This document shows, piece after piece, positions 8,716 through 16,299 of a stretch of 16,320 nucleotides of DNA. Below the pieces are notes generated by a model that made no database searches, was not told the DNA's origin, and worked only from the letters and a program-made list of their open reading frames with translations. The position numbers and the translations under genes are program-made. Every line of letters starts with the position of its first letter. Within the stretch, counting starts at the first letter, position 1. The stretch comes from Verrucomicrobiota bacterium (GTDB lineage Bacteria; Verrucomicrobiota; Verrucomicrobiia; Chthoniobacterales; UBA10450), in contig QHPN01000251.1 of NCBI GenBank assembly GCA_003219115.1, positions 1 to 16,320 on the forward strand, given 5' to 3'.

Positions 8716-11160
8716 TCAGGTATTGTGGCTGAGCGCGACCATGGGATCGGCGCGCATAGCGCGTTGCGCCGGCAAATAACTGGCGGCGAGAGCGACCAAA
8801 GCTAGGACAAAGGTAACAAAGAAGAATGTCGGCAGATCGACTGCGCTCACGTGGTAAAGCAAGGCTTGTAATGCCCGCATGCTGAAAAGCGCCATCAGTA
8901 ATCCAATGGCCGTGCCGATCGCGATTAGCTGTAGCGCCCGCCCAATCACCAGACGCATGACATCGGCGCGTTGCGCCCCCAAGGCCATGCGCACGCCGAT
9001 CTCGTGCGTGCGTTGCACGACCAGGAACGACATCACCCCGTAAATTCCGACGGTCGCGAGAAGGACCACTCCGAGCAGGACCACCGACAGCCGCCGCGGC
9101 GCGACGGATTCCGCGATAACTGCATCGAACGTTCGGATGTTTGCGAGCGGCAGGCTCGGGTCGATCGACTGGATGTGGCTGCGGATGGCGGAGGCTAACG
9201 GACGTGGATCCTGCGCCCCGCGAACCGCGAAGATCATGGACTTGTACGGGTCCTGCGCGAACGGAACGTACATTTCCGGCTTTGGCTCAACGTCGAGCGC
9301 GGCATGTCTGATGTCGCCGACAATGCCCACGATCGTGATCCACTTCGGATCGGGCGACATTCCACCCATGACGACACGCTTTCCTACCGCGTCTTCATTA
9401 GGCCAAAACTTCTTGGCGAACGCCTGATTGACAATGATTACGAGCGGCGCATCCGCATTATCGGCCTGAGTAAAGAACCGTCCTCTTATCAGCGGCGTCC
9501 CGATGGCCCGAAAATAATCAGGCGACACTTCACGTTTTTCTTCGTCGGGACTTGGAGCATTCCGATCGTTCGTGCGTCCCTCAATCGCAAAAGATGAATC
9601 ACTGTTGGAGCCGGCCAGAGGCAAAATCGTGGTCAGACCGACCGCCTGAATTCCGGGAAGCGCCGCAATTCGCCGTTGCGCTTCATCGCTAAAGCGAACG
9701 ATCGCCTTGTCGTCGGGATATTTCAGCTTCGGAAGCGAAACCTCCGCCGTCAGAACATGGTGCGAATCGAAACCCGGGTTGACTTTCTGAAGACGAACAA
9801 AACTTTTCATAAGCAAGCCGGCGCTGGTGAGGAGAACGAGGGCAAGCGCGACTTCCGCGATGACGATCGCGTTGCGCAAACGATTGCGACTCTTGCCCAT
9901 AGTCGAACTGCGCCCGCCTTCTTTTAAGGATTCTGTGAGTTCAGGGTTCGCGCTGGCCAAGCCAGGAACAAGACCGAAGACAATTCCGGTCCCAACGGAA
10001 ACCGCGAAAGTGATTATGAGAACGCGCAGGTCTAGGTTGACTTCGCGCAAACGCGGCACGGTTTGCGCGCCGATGCTTTTCAGAAGATCAACACCCCAGA
10101 TCGCGAGCAATACGCCCGCCACTCCGCCAAGCAGCGCCAGTATCACGCTTTCAGTCAGCACTTGTCTAAGCAGACGTAAGGGACCGGCGCCAAGCGCAAC
10201 TCGAATCGCCATCTCGCGTTCGTGCGCGGCAGCACGGGCGAGCAACATCGTCGTCAGGTTGGCGCAAGCGATGAGAAGAACCAGCGCGACGGCGCCGAGC
10301 AAAATGAGCAGTGTCGGGCGCATTCCTGCTACCGCCAGTTCCTGGAATGGATACACATCACCGCCAAAGCTGTCCGCCGGCGGATAATTATCTTTATGCT
10401 CGATGCGCATCTGGCCGTTAATCGTTTCGATCTCCGCCTGCGCATGCGCGAGCGATATGCCCGGTTTCAGCCGGCCCACGATAGAATAACTACGGTAGGA
10501 GCGAAGGCTCAACGCTTTGTCCGTAAAAGCGAGCGGCTGCCAGATATCGGCGCGACCACCGAATTGGCCGCCAGCGCCAAGATTAAAAAGCTGTAACGGA
10601 AAATCGAATCTCGCCGGCATGATCCCGACGATGGTGAAGCTTTTGCCGTCGAGAAGGAGTTTGGTGCCGAGAATTCGCGGGTCGCGGTTAAATTTTCTCT
10701 GCCAGAGCCGCTCGCTAATGATGATGACATCGTCGCGCCCAACCTGACATTCAGTCGGTTCAAAAAATCTGCCTTTGATCGGCGTTACTCCAAGTAAAGG
10801 AAAAACATTGGCTGTGACCTGAGCGCCGGCAATGCGCTCCGGTTTGTCGCCGCTAGCAAGATTGAAGTCCAAAAAACCGAACGCGCCCATCTTGTCGAAG
10901 TCTTGGGCGCGGCTTTCGTAATCGACGAACTCCGGTGGTGAAACCGGAATCCGCTCGAGGTTCTGCGATTTGAAATGCTGCAACAGCAAAACGAGCTGCT
11001 GCGGGGCGCCGTATGGCAAAGGCCGAATGAGCAACGCATTTACCAAACTGAGCACGGCGGTGCTGGCTCCGATGGCCAGCGCCAGGGTGACGACCGCGAT
11101 CACAACAAAACCCGGACTCCTCGCCAGTCGCCGAAATGCAAATCGTATTTCGCGGATCAT
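8716..11160 (-). CDS. Permease 2: ADOP-type FtsX/MacB-like ABC permease
   Basis: 814 residues, duplicated FtsX plan. TM1 is in FVVIAVVTLALAIGASTAVL, followed by periplasmic domain 1, a TM2-4 block carrying REMAIRVALGAG, a TM5 near AIVIAEVALALVLLTSAGLL, periplasmic domain 2, and TM6-8 with [12 protein letters not shown] (about 719-730). The C-terminus is PAQRAMRADPMVALSHNT, unlike the xALRxE ending of the other permeases. TM6 (about 692-714) looks about five residues shorter than in permease 5: [14 protein letters not shown] against LLGIFAGVALLLASIGIYG. The helix may still span the membrane because hydrophobic residues continue after it. The ATG is 4 nt past the permease 1 stop, and ATPase 2 follows after 5 nt, so the three genes are tightly coupled. 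The periplasmic domains resemble the general ADOP type more than those of permeases 3 and 5. Confidence 0.93.
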   Translation of the reverse strand: MIREIRFAFRRLARSPGFVVIAVVTLALAIGASTAVLSLVNALLIRPLPYGAPQQLVLLLQHFKSQNLERIPVSPPEFVDYESRAQDFDKMGAFGFLDFNLASGDKPERIAGAQVTANVFPLLGVTPIKGRFFEPTECQVGRDDVIIISERLWQRKFNRDPRILGTKLLLDGKSFTIVGIMPARFDFPLQLFNLGAGGQFGGRADIWQPLAFTDKALSLRSYRSYSIVGRLKPGISLAHAQAEIETINGQMRIEHKDNYPPADSFGGDVYPFQELAVAGMRPTLLILLGAVALVLLIACANLTTMLLARAAAHEREMAIRVALGAGPLRLLRQVLTESVILALLGGVAGVLLAIWGVDLLKSIGAQTVPRLREVNLDLRVLIITFAVSVGTGIVFGLVPGLASANPELTESLKEGGRSSTMGKSRNRLRNAIVIAEVALALVLLTSAGLLMKSFVRLQKVNPGFDSHHVLTAEVSLPKLKYPDDKAIVRFSDEAQRRIAALPGIQAVGLTTILPLAGSNSDSSFAIEGRTNDRNAPSPDEEKREVSPDYFRAIGTPLIRGRFFTQADNADAPLVIIVNQAFAKKFWPNEDAVGKRVVMGGMSPDPKWITIVGIVGDIRHAALDVEPKPEMYVPFAQDPYKSMIFAVRGAQDPRPLASAIRSHIQSIDPSLPLANIRTFDAVIAESVAPRRLSVVLLGVVLLATVGIYGVMSFLVVQRTHEIGVRMALGAQRADVMRLVIGRALQLIAIGTAIGLLMALFSMRALQALLYHVSAVDLPTFFFVTFVLALVALAASYLPAQRAMRADPMVALSHNT

Positions 11161-11164
11161 AAGG

Positions 11165-13606
11165 CTATTCGTAACGCAGCGCTTCGACTGGATCGAGGTG
11201 CATGGCGGAGCGCGCGGGAAGATAACAAGCGACTAAACCGACGAATCCCAGTAACAAAGTGATCGCGCTAAAAGTGGTCGCGTCGCAGGCACTGAGCTCA
11301 AAAAGCAAACTTACCAGCAGTCGTGTCGCGCTCCAGGCAGCGAGCAATCCGATCGTTACGCCCAAGAGGGTCAATTTCATGCCATGACCCATGATCAGTT
11401 GAAAAACGTGCCTGGGTTGCGCGCCAAGCGCCACGCGCACGCCTATTTCGCTCGTCCGCTGACTAACGGAGTAAGCCATTACGCCGTAAAGTCCGATCGA
11501 TGCGAGCAACAGCCCGGAAGCGGCCAGCGCTGCCATAAGAACCGCACTGAAGCGTTCGGTCACAAGAACGTCGCTCAGATTTGTATTCATTGTCATGACG
11601 TCTGAGACCGGTTGATCGGGATCGATTGCGCGAATCGCTTCGCGCACGGCCGTGGTCAGAAACGTCGGATTGCCCTTAGCGCGGACGATAAGGTTGACCG
11701 GAAAACTATTTTCAACCTGGGCGTAGGGCACATACCAAACCGGACGGTTGATCCGGTAATTGAAGAGATCTTCTTTCACGTTTTTGACTACGCCGACCAC
11801 GGTCATCGAGGGGAAAGTCTGGCCAGCCCGGACACGCTTCAGGCGTTTGCCGAGCGGATTTTGTCCGGGCCACGCTTGACGCGCGAGTTCCTCGCTAATC
11901 ACAACGACGGGCAAATTGCCGGCACGGTCGTTTCCGTCGATGAATCTCCCGCTCATCAAAGTAGCGTCCAGCGTTTTCAAGTAGTCCGGACTCACAATGC
12001 GATGCGACGTGATGAGGACTTCATTGGGATTGGACGGCACACGGCCCTCGACCTCAAAGCGTGCATCGTAAGTAATCTCTCGTTCTAGCGGGATGTTGGT
12101 AGTCGTACCCGCCGACACAACCCCGGATAAATTTTTTATTCGATCGAGCATTTGGTCGTTGAACGCGACGCGCTGCCGATATTCGGAATACTTCGATTCC
12201 GGCAAAATCATTTTCAGAGTCAGCAGATTTTCCGGATTGAATCCTAAATCGACATGCTGGAGCCGTTGGAAGCTTTGCACGATCAATCCGCCACTCACCA
12301 GTAGTGTCATCGCAATTGCGATCTCGGCGACGATCAACGAATTCAACCATTGCCGGCTGGCGGCTCCTCCTGATCGTTGATCGCCTTGTTTAATGCGCAG
12401 CATCAATTCGTGGGTGCCAGCACCTTTCAGAGCGGGAAGTAATCCAAAGATCACCCCTGTGACGAGGGACACAACCAAAGCGAAACTCAGAACACGCCCG
12501 TCAATCTCGAAATGACGCAGGAACGCGGCAAAAGAGATTCCCTGGATGGGATTGAGCATAGCTAAGGCCGGCACCAGCCAATACGCCAGAAGCAATCCGC
12601 TAATACCGCCAAGCACGGCCAAAAGCATACTCTCGGTGAAAAGTTGCCTGACGAGCCGCCCACGACTGGCGCCGAGGGCGCGACGAAGTGCAAGTTCGCG
12701 TTCGCGGCCAAATCCCCGGGCCAATTGAAGATTTGCAACGTTCGCGCAACAAATCAGCAAAAGAAAACCGACGCCGCCCATTAGTGCGAACAAGGCCTTG
12801 TGGACCCGGCCTTCCAGATCGCCTAGCAGTTGCTGACGCAAGGAAATTACTTTTACGCTCCATCCGTGGCGGAATTCGGGATATTCTCCTTCAAGTTGCC
12901 GCGCAATCGCTTTCAATTCCGCGTCCGCCTGCTTTAGAGCCACGCCCGGTTTTAGTCGGGCAGCGATTTCGTAGTTCGACGCCGCCTGTTCTACTAGAGG
13001 CAAGCTGTCGATATTAGCTTGAAATGGCAACCAAACTTCAGCAGCTCCGGGAAGATCAAATCCGCGCGGCATTACTCCCACAATATTATAGCTGCGACCT
13101 TCGAGATTCAGGGGTTCGCCGAGTACGCCCACCCTGCCGCCGTAATGTCGTTGCCAGAACTCGTAACCGATCAAGGTGACGGCCGGACCACCCGGCAGAT
13201 TTTCGTCAGCCGTGAAGGTGCGACCAAGCGCGGGCTTCACTCCAAGTGTCGTTAGGTAAGTCGCCATCACCGTAGCGCCGCGGACGCGTTCGGGGTCGTC
13301 ATGTCCAGTCAGATTAAATGAGCGTTGCGCAGCCACGCCGCTGCTGACGAAGGAATGACTTCGATCGCGATACGCGGCGTATTCGATGAGAGATGACCCG
13401 AACGGATCGAAGCCTTCCCGCAATGCAATACTATAAACCAAGCGGTCGATATCCTCGACTGGCAACGGGCGCAAGAGGAGCGAATTGACAGCGCTAAAAA
13501 TTGCGGTGTTAGCGCCAACGCTAAGAGCGAGCGCCGCAATGGCGACGAGGGTAAAACCCGGGCTCTTGAACAGAAGGCGAAAAGCGAAACGGATGTCGTT
13601 CAACAT
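11165..13606 (-). CDS. Permease 1: ADOP-type FtsX/MacB-like ABC permease
   Basis: 813 residues with TM1 in LVAIAALALSVGANTAIF (about 20-37), periplasmic domain 1, a TM2-4 block with RELALRRALGAS, TM5 in LIVAEIAIAMTLLVSGGLIV, periplasmic domain 2, and TM6-8 with SEIGVRVALGAQ (about 719-730). It ends LPARSAMHLDPVEALRYE. It is the first intact permease after ATPase 1 and the likely partner of that ATPase. It has the best ribosome-binding site of the five permeases: AGGGGA (13614-13619), 7 nt before the ATG. That site is made from the stop codon region of remnant 1 (TAGGGGA). The stop lies 4 nt before the permease 2 start. No frameshift or missing domain is visible. Confidence 0.93.
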   Translation of the reverse strand: MLNDIRFAFRLLFKSPGFTLVAIAALALSVGANTAIFSAVNSLLLRPLPVEDIDRLVYSIALREGFDPFGSSLIEYAAYRDRSHSFVSSGVAAQRSFNLTGHDDPERVRGATVMATYLTTLGVKPALGRTFTADENLPGGPAVTLIGYEFWQRHYGGRVGVLGEPLNLEGRSYNIVGVMPRGFDLPGAAEVWLPFQANIDSLPLVEQAASNYEIAARLKPGVALKQADAELKAIARQLEGEYPEFRHGWSVKVISLRQQLLGDLEGRVHKALFALMGGVGFLLLICCANVANLQLARGFGRERELALRRALGASRGRLVRQLFTESMLLAVLGGISGLLLAYWLVPALAMLNPIQGISFAAFLRHFEIDGRVLSFALVVSLVTGVIFGLLPALKGAGTHELMLRIKQGDQRSGGAASRQWLNSLIVAEIAIAMTLLVSGGLIVQSFQRLQHVDLGFNPENLLTLKMILPESKYSEYRQRVAFNDQMLDRIKNLSGVVSAGTTTNIPLEREITYDARFEVEGRVPSNPNEVLITSHRIVSPDYLKTLDATLMSGRFIDGNDRAGNLPVVVISEELARQAWPGQNPLGKRLKRVRAGQTFPSMTVVGVVKNVKEDLFNYRINRPVWYVPYAQVENSFPVNLIVRAKGNPTFLTTAVREAIRAIDPDQPVSDVMTMNTNLSDVLVTERFSAVLMAALAASGLLLASIGLYGVMAYSVSQRTSEIGVRVALGAQPRHVFQLIMGHGMKLTLLGVTIGLLAAWSATRLLVSLLFELSACDATTFSAITLLLGFVGLVACYLPARSAMHLDPVEALRYE

Positions 13607-13613
13607 CGCACAA

Positions 13614-13619
13614 TCCCCT
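13614..13619 (-). promoter_or_regulatory. Ribosome-binding site of permease 1
   Basis: AGGGGA on the minus strand, 7 nt before the ATG at 13606. It overlaps the TAG stop of remnant 1, so ribosomes finishing the remnant frame would end on the initiation site of permease 1. Confidence 0.7.
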
Positions 13620-13778
13620 ATTCGTAAGGCAGCGCTTCCACTGGCTCGAGCGGTGTGGCCGCGCGTGCAGGCAGCGCAATGACGCGTGCGATCAAATGAA
13701 CGCCATGGCGGTTAACAAGTCGCAGAACATCCTTAAAGCTTTCGCCGCGGGATGGCTCGCTCGACATGACCAGGGTTG
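13618..13778 (-). pseudogene. Remnant 1: C-terminal scrap of an ADOP permease
   Basis: This occupies the 172-nt gap between ATPase 1 and permease 1. From about 13737 to the TAG at 13618-13620 the frame reads FKDVLRLVNRHGVHLIA, then RVIALPARAATPLEPVEALPYE. The first part matches the segment just before TM7 of the permeases (compare RHVFQLIMGHGMKLTLL in permease 1). The second part matches the final LPAR...LDPVEALRYE. The roughly 45 residues between them, covering TM7 and TM8, are missing with the frame kept. No N-terminal or periplasmic domain is left. It is therefore the end of a former permease that once followed ATPase 1, now with an internal deletion. Upstream of 13737 I see no permease similarity. 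The frame differs from that of ATPase 1 and has no start of its own that I can support, apart from an ATG at 13767. Confidence 0.75.
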
Positions 13779-14480
13779 CTATGCCGCGATACGATTGTCT
13801 TCCACGACGCGGCCGTCGAACAAATGCACGGTGCGATCTGCGTTCTGGGCGAAGCGCGAGTCGTGCGTCACCATACAAATCGTGGCACCGCCAGCGTGCA
13901 ATTCCCTAAGCAAATCCATCACCGCTTCGCCATTGCGAGAATCGAGATTCCCTGTCGGCTCGTCCGCGAGCAAAATTGCAGGTTTACCGGCAAGAGCGCG
14001 CGCCACCGCAACGCGCTGCTGCTGACCACCGCTGAGCTGGCTCGGCAAATGTTTGGCACGATGTCCCATCCCGACACGCTCCAGCGCCTGCGTCACCGCG
14101 GCCTTGCGATCGCCCGAGCTCATGCCGCGATATGTCAGCGGCAACTCGACGTTCTCGTAAACCGTGAGATCGCCAATGAGGTTAAAGCTTTGGAAAATGA
14201 AACCGATTTCCCGATTGCGAATGCGGGCACGCTCCGGAAAGGAAAGGTTGGCGACCTCTGATCCCTTGAGCGAATAACTGCCCCCGCTCGGGGTATCGAG
14301 CAACCCCAGAATCGAGAGCAACGTCGATTTCCCGCAGCCCGACGGTCCGGCGATGGAAACATATTCGCCATTCCGAATATCGAGATGAATACCGGAGAGC
14401 GCGTGTGTTTCCACTTCGTCCGTGAGAAACACTTTGGTCACGTCTTCTAAATGAATGAGAGGTTTGGATCCGTTGTTCAT
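13779..14480 (-). CDS. ATPase 1: MacB/LolD-type ABC ATPase
   Basis: 233-residue nucleotide-binding subunit with all motifs canonical: Walker A GPSGCGKST (45-53), Q-loop FQSFNLI (Q97), signature LSGGQQQRVAVARA (149-162), Walker B ILLADEPT (169-176, Glu174), D-loop TGNLDS (Asp180) and H-loop MVTHD (His206). This is the separate-subunit form of the ATPase that is fused to the permease in MacB proper, and it resembles LolD and the ATPases of adaptor-linked exporters. It lies 39 nt after the adaptor stop with no obvious Shine-Dalgarno, and the next permease-like sequence is remnant 1, then permease 1. Because it alone has a full set of standard residues, it may power several of the permeases. Its pairing with any one permease is inference from gene order. 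Confidence 0.96.
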   Translation of the reverse strand: MNNGSKPLIHLEDVTKVFLTDEVETHALSGIHLDIRNGEYVSIAGPSGCGKSTLLSILGLLDTPSGGSYSLKGSEVANLSFPERARIRNREIGFIFQSFNLIGDLTVYENVELPLTYRGMSSGDRKAAVTQALERVGMGHRAKHLPSQLSGGQQQRVAVARALAGKPAILLADEPTGNLDSRNGEAVMDLLRELHAGGATICMVTHDSRFAQNADRTVHLFDGRVVEDNRIAA

Positions 14481-14519
14481 GATTAGATTTCTGTATCTGG
14501 TTGCTGATTTCTAACGTGC

Positions 14520-15857
14520 TCAGTTCAATTTGATTCTTTCGTGCGCATCCCACGCGCTGGTATCGGAAAGAACGACTTGGTCGCCCGGTTGCAGGCCGCT
14601 CAAAATTTCGATCGAATTAACTGAGCTGCGGCCCAGTTTAACCGGTGTTCGCACCGCTTCGCTGCTGCCAGAAACAAGTTTGAAAACGCCGACGGTATTG
14701 TTTTCCTGCCCAAACGCCGGCCGGCCGACATAGATGACATCGTCCAGGCGCTCCAGTTCGATCGTACCATCAATCGTTAGATCGGGACGCGCGCCGCGAG
14801 GCAACTCGCCGTCAATCGCCGCGTCTACTCTCACCGTTCCCTGTTCCACTGCCGGGTCGACTCGGGTCACATGCCCGGTCACAACTCCGTTGCGCGTGTC
14901 AATCGTGGTTTTCTCCCCGATCTGAATATCCTTAGCCTGGGTCTCGGCGATTTTGATTTCCGCCTTCAACTTCGTCGGGTCAGCCACGCGCGCCAGATTA
15001 TCCCCGACCTTTACCCGTTGCCCCACATCCACCGGCATTTGTTGCAGGACGCCATTCATGCCGGCCTTCACATGCAACGCTTCCACCTGATCGAGTTTTA
15101 ATTGCGCCGCTGCTTTTACCTGATCGACTTCAGCCTGCTTCGAGGCCAGTTGTGGTTCGATGGATTCGCGAGCAAAATTCAGACGCTTTTGTTCGATCGC
15201 GTCGCGGTTCGCCAGTTCGGCCGCTTTCACTTGCGCGGTCTTGTATTGCAGCTCCGCCACCAAACCGTTTTTCTTCAGCTGTTCGTTCGTTTCACTTTCC
15301 ATCTTCGCTTGCTCATATTCCGAATGCACCCGCGCCGTGGTTGATTCCTGATCCAGCAAATCGCGTTGCAATTTCGCCTGCAGCGTCGTGAACTCCGCTT
15401 CTGCCGCTTTCAATTTCGATTCTGCGTCTTTCGCGGCTTGCTCTAATTCCGGACTGGATAATTCCAAAATCACCGTGTCCGCCCTCACCTCTGTTCCCGG
15501 GCGGACGACGATCTTTTCCACCCGCCCTTCGGTGTTCACCGGGATCCAGCGAATCTCTTCCGGAACGAGCGTGCCGAGACCCCGCACTTCACGCACCATC
15601 GGCCCGCGTTTTACCGTATCGATCCACACCGTTGAGCGATCGACACTCGGTACCGCTGGTTTCAAATGCGACAACGCTACCGTAATCAAGATCAGCGCGA
15701 GCGCGCCGCCGGAAGCGAACAGAATCCGGCGGCGGCGTTTCTTTTTCGCAATATGCGGCCGCGCGATATCCATCCCCGAGTTTACCGGTGAAAACCCTGC
15801 CGGTCGCACAATTGTCTCCTCCGTCCGTACGTCCGATTTCTGTGGCATCATGTCCAA
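14520..15857 (-). CDS. HlyD/AcrA-family periplasmic adaptor (membrane fusion protein)
   Basis: 445 residues. It has an N-terminal cytoplasmic segment with a very basic patch KKKRRRR (38-44), one TM (about 45-63), a first lipoyl half-motif with GRVEKIVVRPGTEV (111-124) and a long alpha-hairpin rich in Ala, Glu, Lys and Gln (about 136-262). The second lipoyl half (VKAGMNGVLQQMPVDVGQRV, 263-282), a beta-barrel (about 295-370) and a membrane-proximal domain with GLQPGDQVVLSD (421-432) follow. Such adaptors link inner-membrane ABC permeases to an outer-membrane TolC-type channel. It is the only adaptor in the window, so it would have to serve several permeases. The likely start is TTG at 15857, 6 nt after GGGAGG; an in-frame ATG at 15851 is also possible but sits 12 nt away. 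The preceding gene's TAG directly abuts this TTG, which suggests coupled translation. Confidence 0.95.
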   Translation of the reverse strand: MDMMPQKSDVRTEETIVRPAGFSPVNSGMDIARPHIAKKKRRRRILFASGGALALILITVALSHLKPAVPSVDRSTVWIDTVKRGPMVREVRGLGTLVPEEIRWIPVNTEGRVEKIVVRPGTEVRADTVILELSSPELEQAAKDAESKLKAAEAEFTTLQAKLQRDLLDQESTTARVHSEYEQAKMESETNEQLKKNGLVAELQYKTAQVKAAELANRDAIEQKRLNFARESIEPQLASKQAEVDQVKAAAQLKLDQVEALHVKAGMNGVLQQMPVDVGQRVKVGDNLARVADPTKLKAEIKIAETQAKDIQIGEKTTIDTRNGVVTGHVTRVDPAVEQGTVRVDAAIDGELPRGARPDLTIDGTIELERLDDVIYVGRPAFGQENNTVGVFKLVSGSSEAVRTPVKLGRSSVNSIEILSGLQPGDQVVLSDTSAWDAHERIKLN

Positions 15858-16166
15858 CTAAAACCTCCCGATTACGCGCAGAAAGTCCGCCAGCGCATGC
15901 ATGTTGTTCAGAATTGGAATCGCCGCCGTAACCACCATGGCAAAGAATGCCAGCGCTTCCACGCAAAATTCGTTGCGCGCTTCGTGACGAAAATATTCGC
16001 CGCTGATGCTGCGAAACGATAAAGATTTGGCGTGCAAACATCCGCCGCGATAGTTCGGAAGCGCGACCGCGTGATAATTGGATTCAACGAACGGAAACGT
16101 CGCGCCATTCTTTTGCGCACCGTCCCCTCGTTTGCTCAAATTATTCTGTTCAACTGTCGGTTTCAT
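15858..16166 (-). CDS. Small membrane protein of unknown function, first gene of the cluster
   Basis: 102 residues, family not recognised. The N-terminal two thirds is polar and includes a GEYFRHEARNEFCVEAL segment. This is followed by a hydrophobic stretch, ALAFFAMVVTAAIPILNN (about 73-90), long enough for one TM, and a short amphipathic tail ending VIGRF. It has two cysteines and no Sec signal peptide, so the predicted topology is a C-terminally anchored inner-membrane protein. The ATG at 16166 is preceded at 8 nt by AGGA, and the stop abuts the adaptor's TTG start, with the adaptor's ribosome-binding site inside this gene. The frame stays open upstream to the right edge, but the sigma-54 promoter motif lies in that extension, which favours the ATG at 16166. 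Its position suggests a regulator or accessory subunit of the exporter; that is inference. Confidence 0.68.
   Translation of the reverse strand: MKPTVEQNNLSKRGDGAQKNGATFPFVESNYHAVALPNYRGGCLHAKSLSFRSISGEYFRHEARNEFCVEALAFFAMVVTAAIPILNNMHALADFLRVIGRF
15864..15869 (-). promoter_or_regulatory. Ribosome-binding site of the adaptor gene
   Basis: GGGAGG on the minus strand, inside the last codons of the upstream 102-codon gene. Its 6-nt spacing favours the TTG at 15857 over the ATG at 15851 as the adaptor start. Confidence 0.7.
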
Positions 16167-16186
16167 TTTCTCTTTCCTTTCCCTTG

Positions 16187-16203
16187 AGATGCAGTTCGCA
16201 TCT
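16187..16203 (-). promoter_or_regulatory. Short stem-loop in the leader
   Basis: The minus strand reads AGATGC-GAACT-GCATCT, a perfect 6-bp stem with a 5-nt loop. It lies between the predicted transcription start and the ribosome-binding site of the first gene. It has no U-tract, so it is not a terminator. It could affect mRNA stability or translation, or be chance. Confidence 0.35.
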
Positions 16204-16243
16204 GCCTTGGATTCAAAAAATAAATTGTGTTCCGGCTCACTAT

Positions 16244-16259
16244 TGCAATGCCCGTGCCA
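16244..16259 (-). promoter_or_regulatory. Predicted sigma-54 (RpoN) -24/-12 promoter
   Basis: The minus strand reads TGGCACGGGCATTGCA. This matches the sigma-54 consensus TGGCACG-N4-TTGCA at every defined position, with the invariant GG and GC separated by exactly 10 nt. The predicted start of transcription is near 16233, giving a leader of about 67 nt before the first ATG at 16166. It faces the adaptor, ATPase and permease genes. Sigma-54 promoters need an enhancer-binding activator of the NtrC type, whose sites usually lie 80-200 nt upstream and would fall beyond the right edge. Confidence 0.72.
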
Positions 16260-16277
16260 CGGCGACGACGAGAGCGG

Positions 16278-16299
16278 TAAGCGGCTGGCGACCGGCGAC
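16278..16299. repeat. Short degenerate GGCGAC repeat
   Basis: The plus strand contains ctGGCGACc directly followed by gGCGACttg, two near-copies of a GGCGAC unit just upstream of the promoter. The copies are too few to call a tandem array. They may be the edge of a longer intergenic repeat outside the window, or half-sites for a regulator. Confidence 0.25.

Noticed and set aside
1603..12380. Long open frames on the plus strand, for example 7308-7982 and 9827-10387
   Set aside because: Each lies antisense to a permease with clear family motifs. Their predicted proteins are Arg/Ser/Pro-rich with no domain logic, as expected of reverse-strand frames in GC-rich coding DNA.
342..13606. ATPase-fused MacB proteins
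   Set aside because: None of the five permeases contains Walker A or LSGGQ motifs; the ATPases are separate genes at 8048-8710 and 13779-14480.
16187..16203. The leader hairpin as an intrinsic terminator
   Set aside because: The stem is only 6 bp and is followed by purines rather than a run of U.
16217..16246. A sigma-70-like promoter, TTGCAA with 18-nt spacing to TTTATT on the minus strand
   Set aside because: Only 4 of 6 matches in each box, and its -35 overlaps the -12 element of a full sigma-54 match. I kept the stronger reading but cannot exclude a second promoter.
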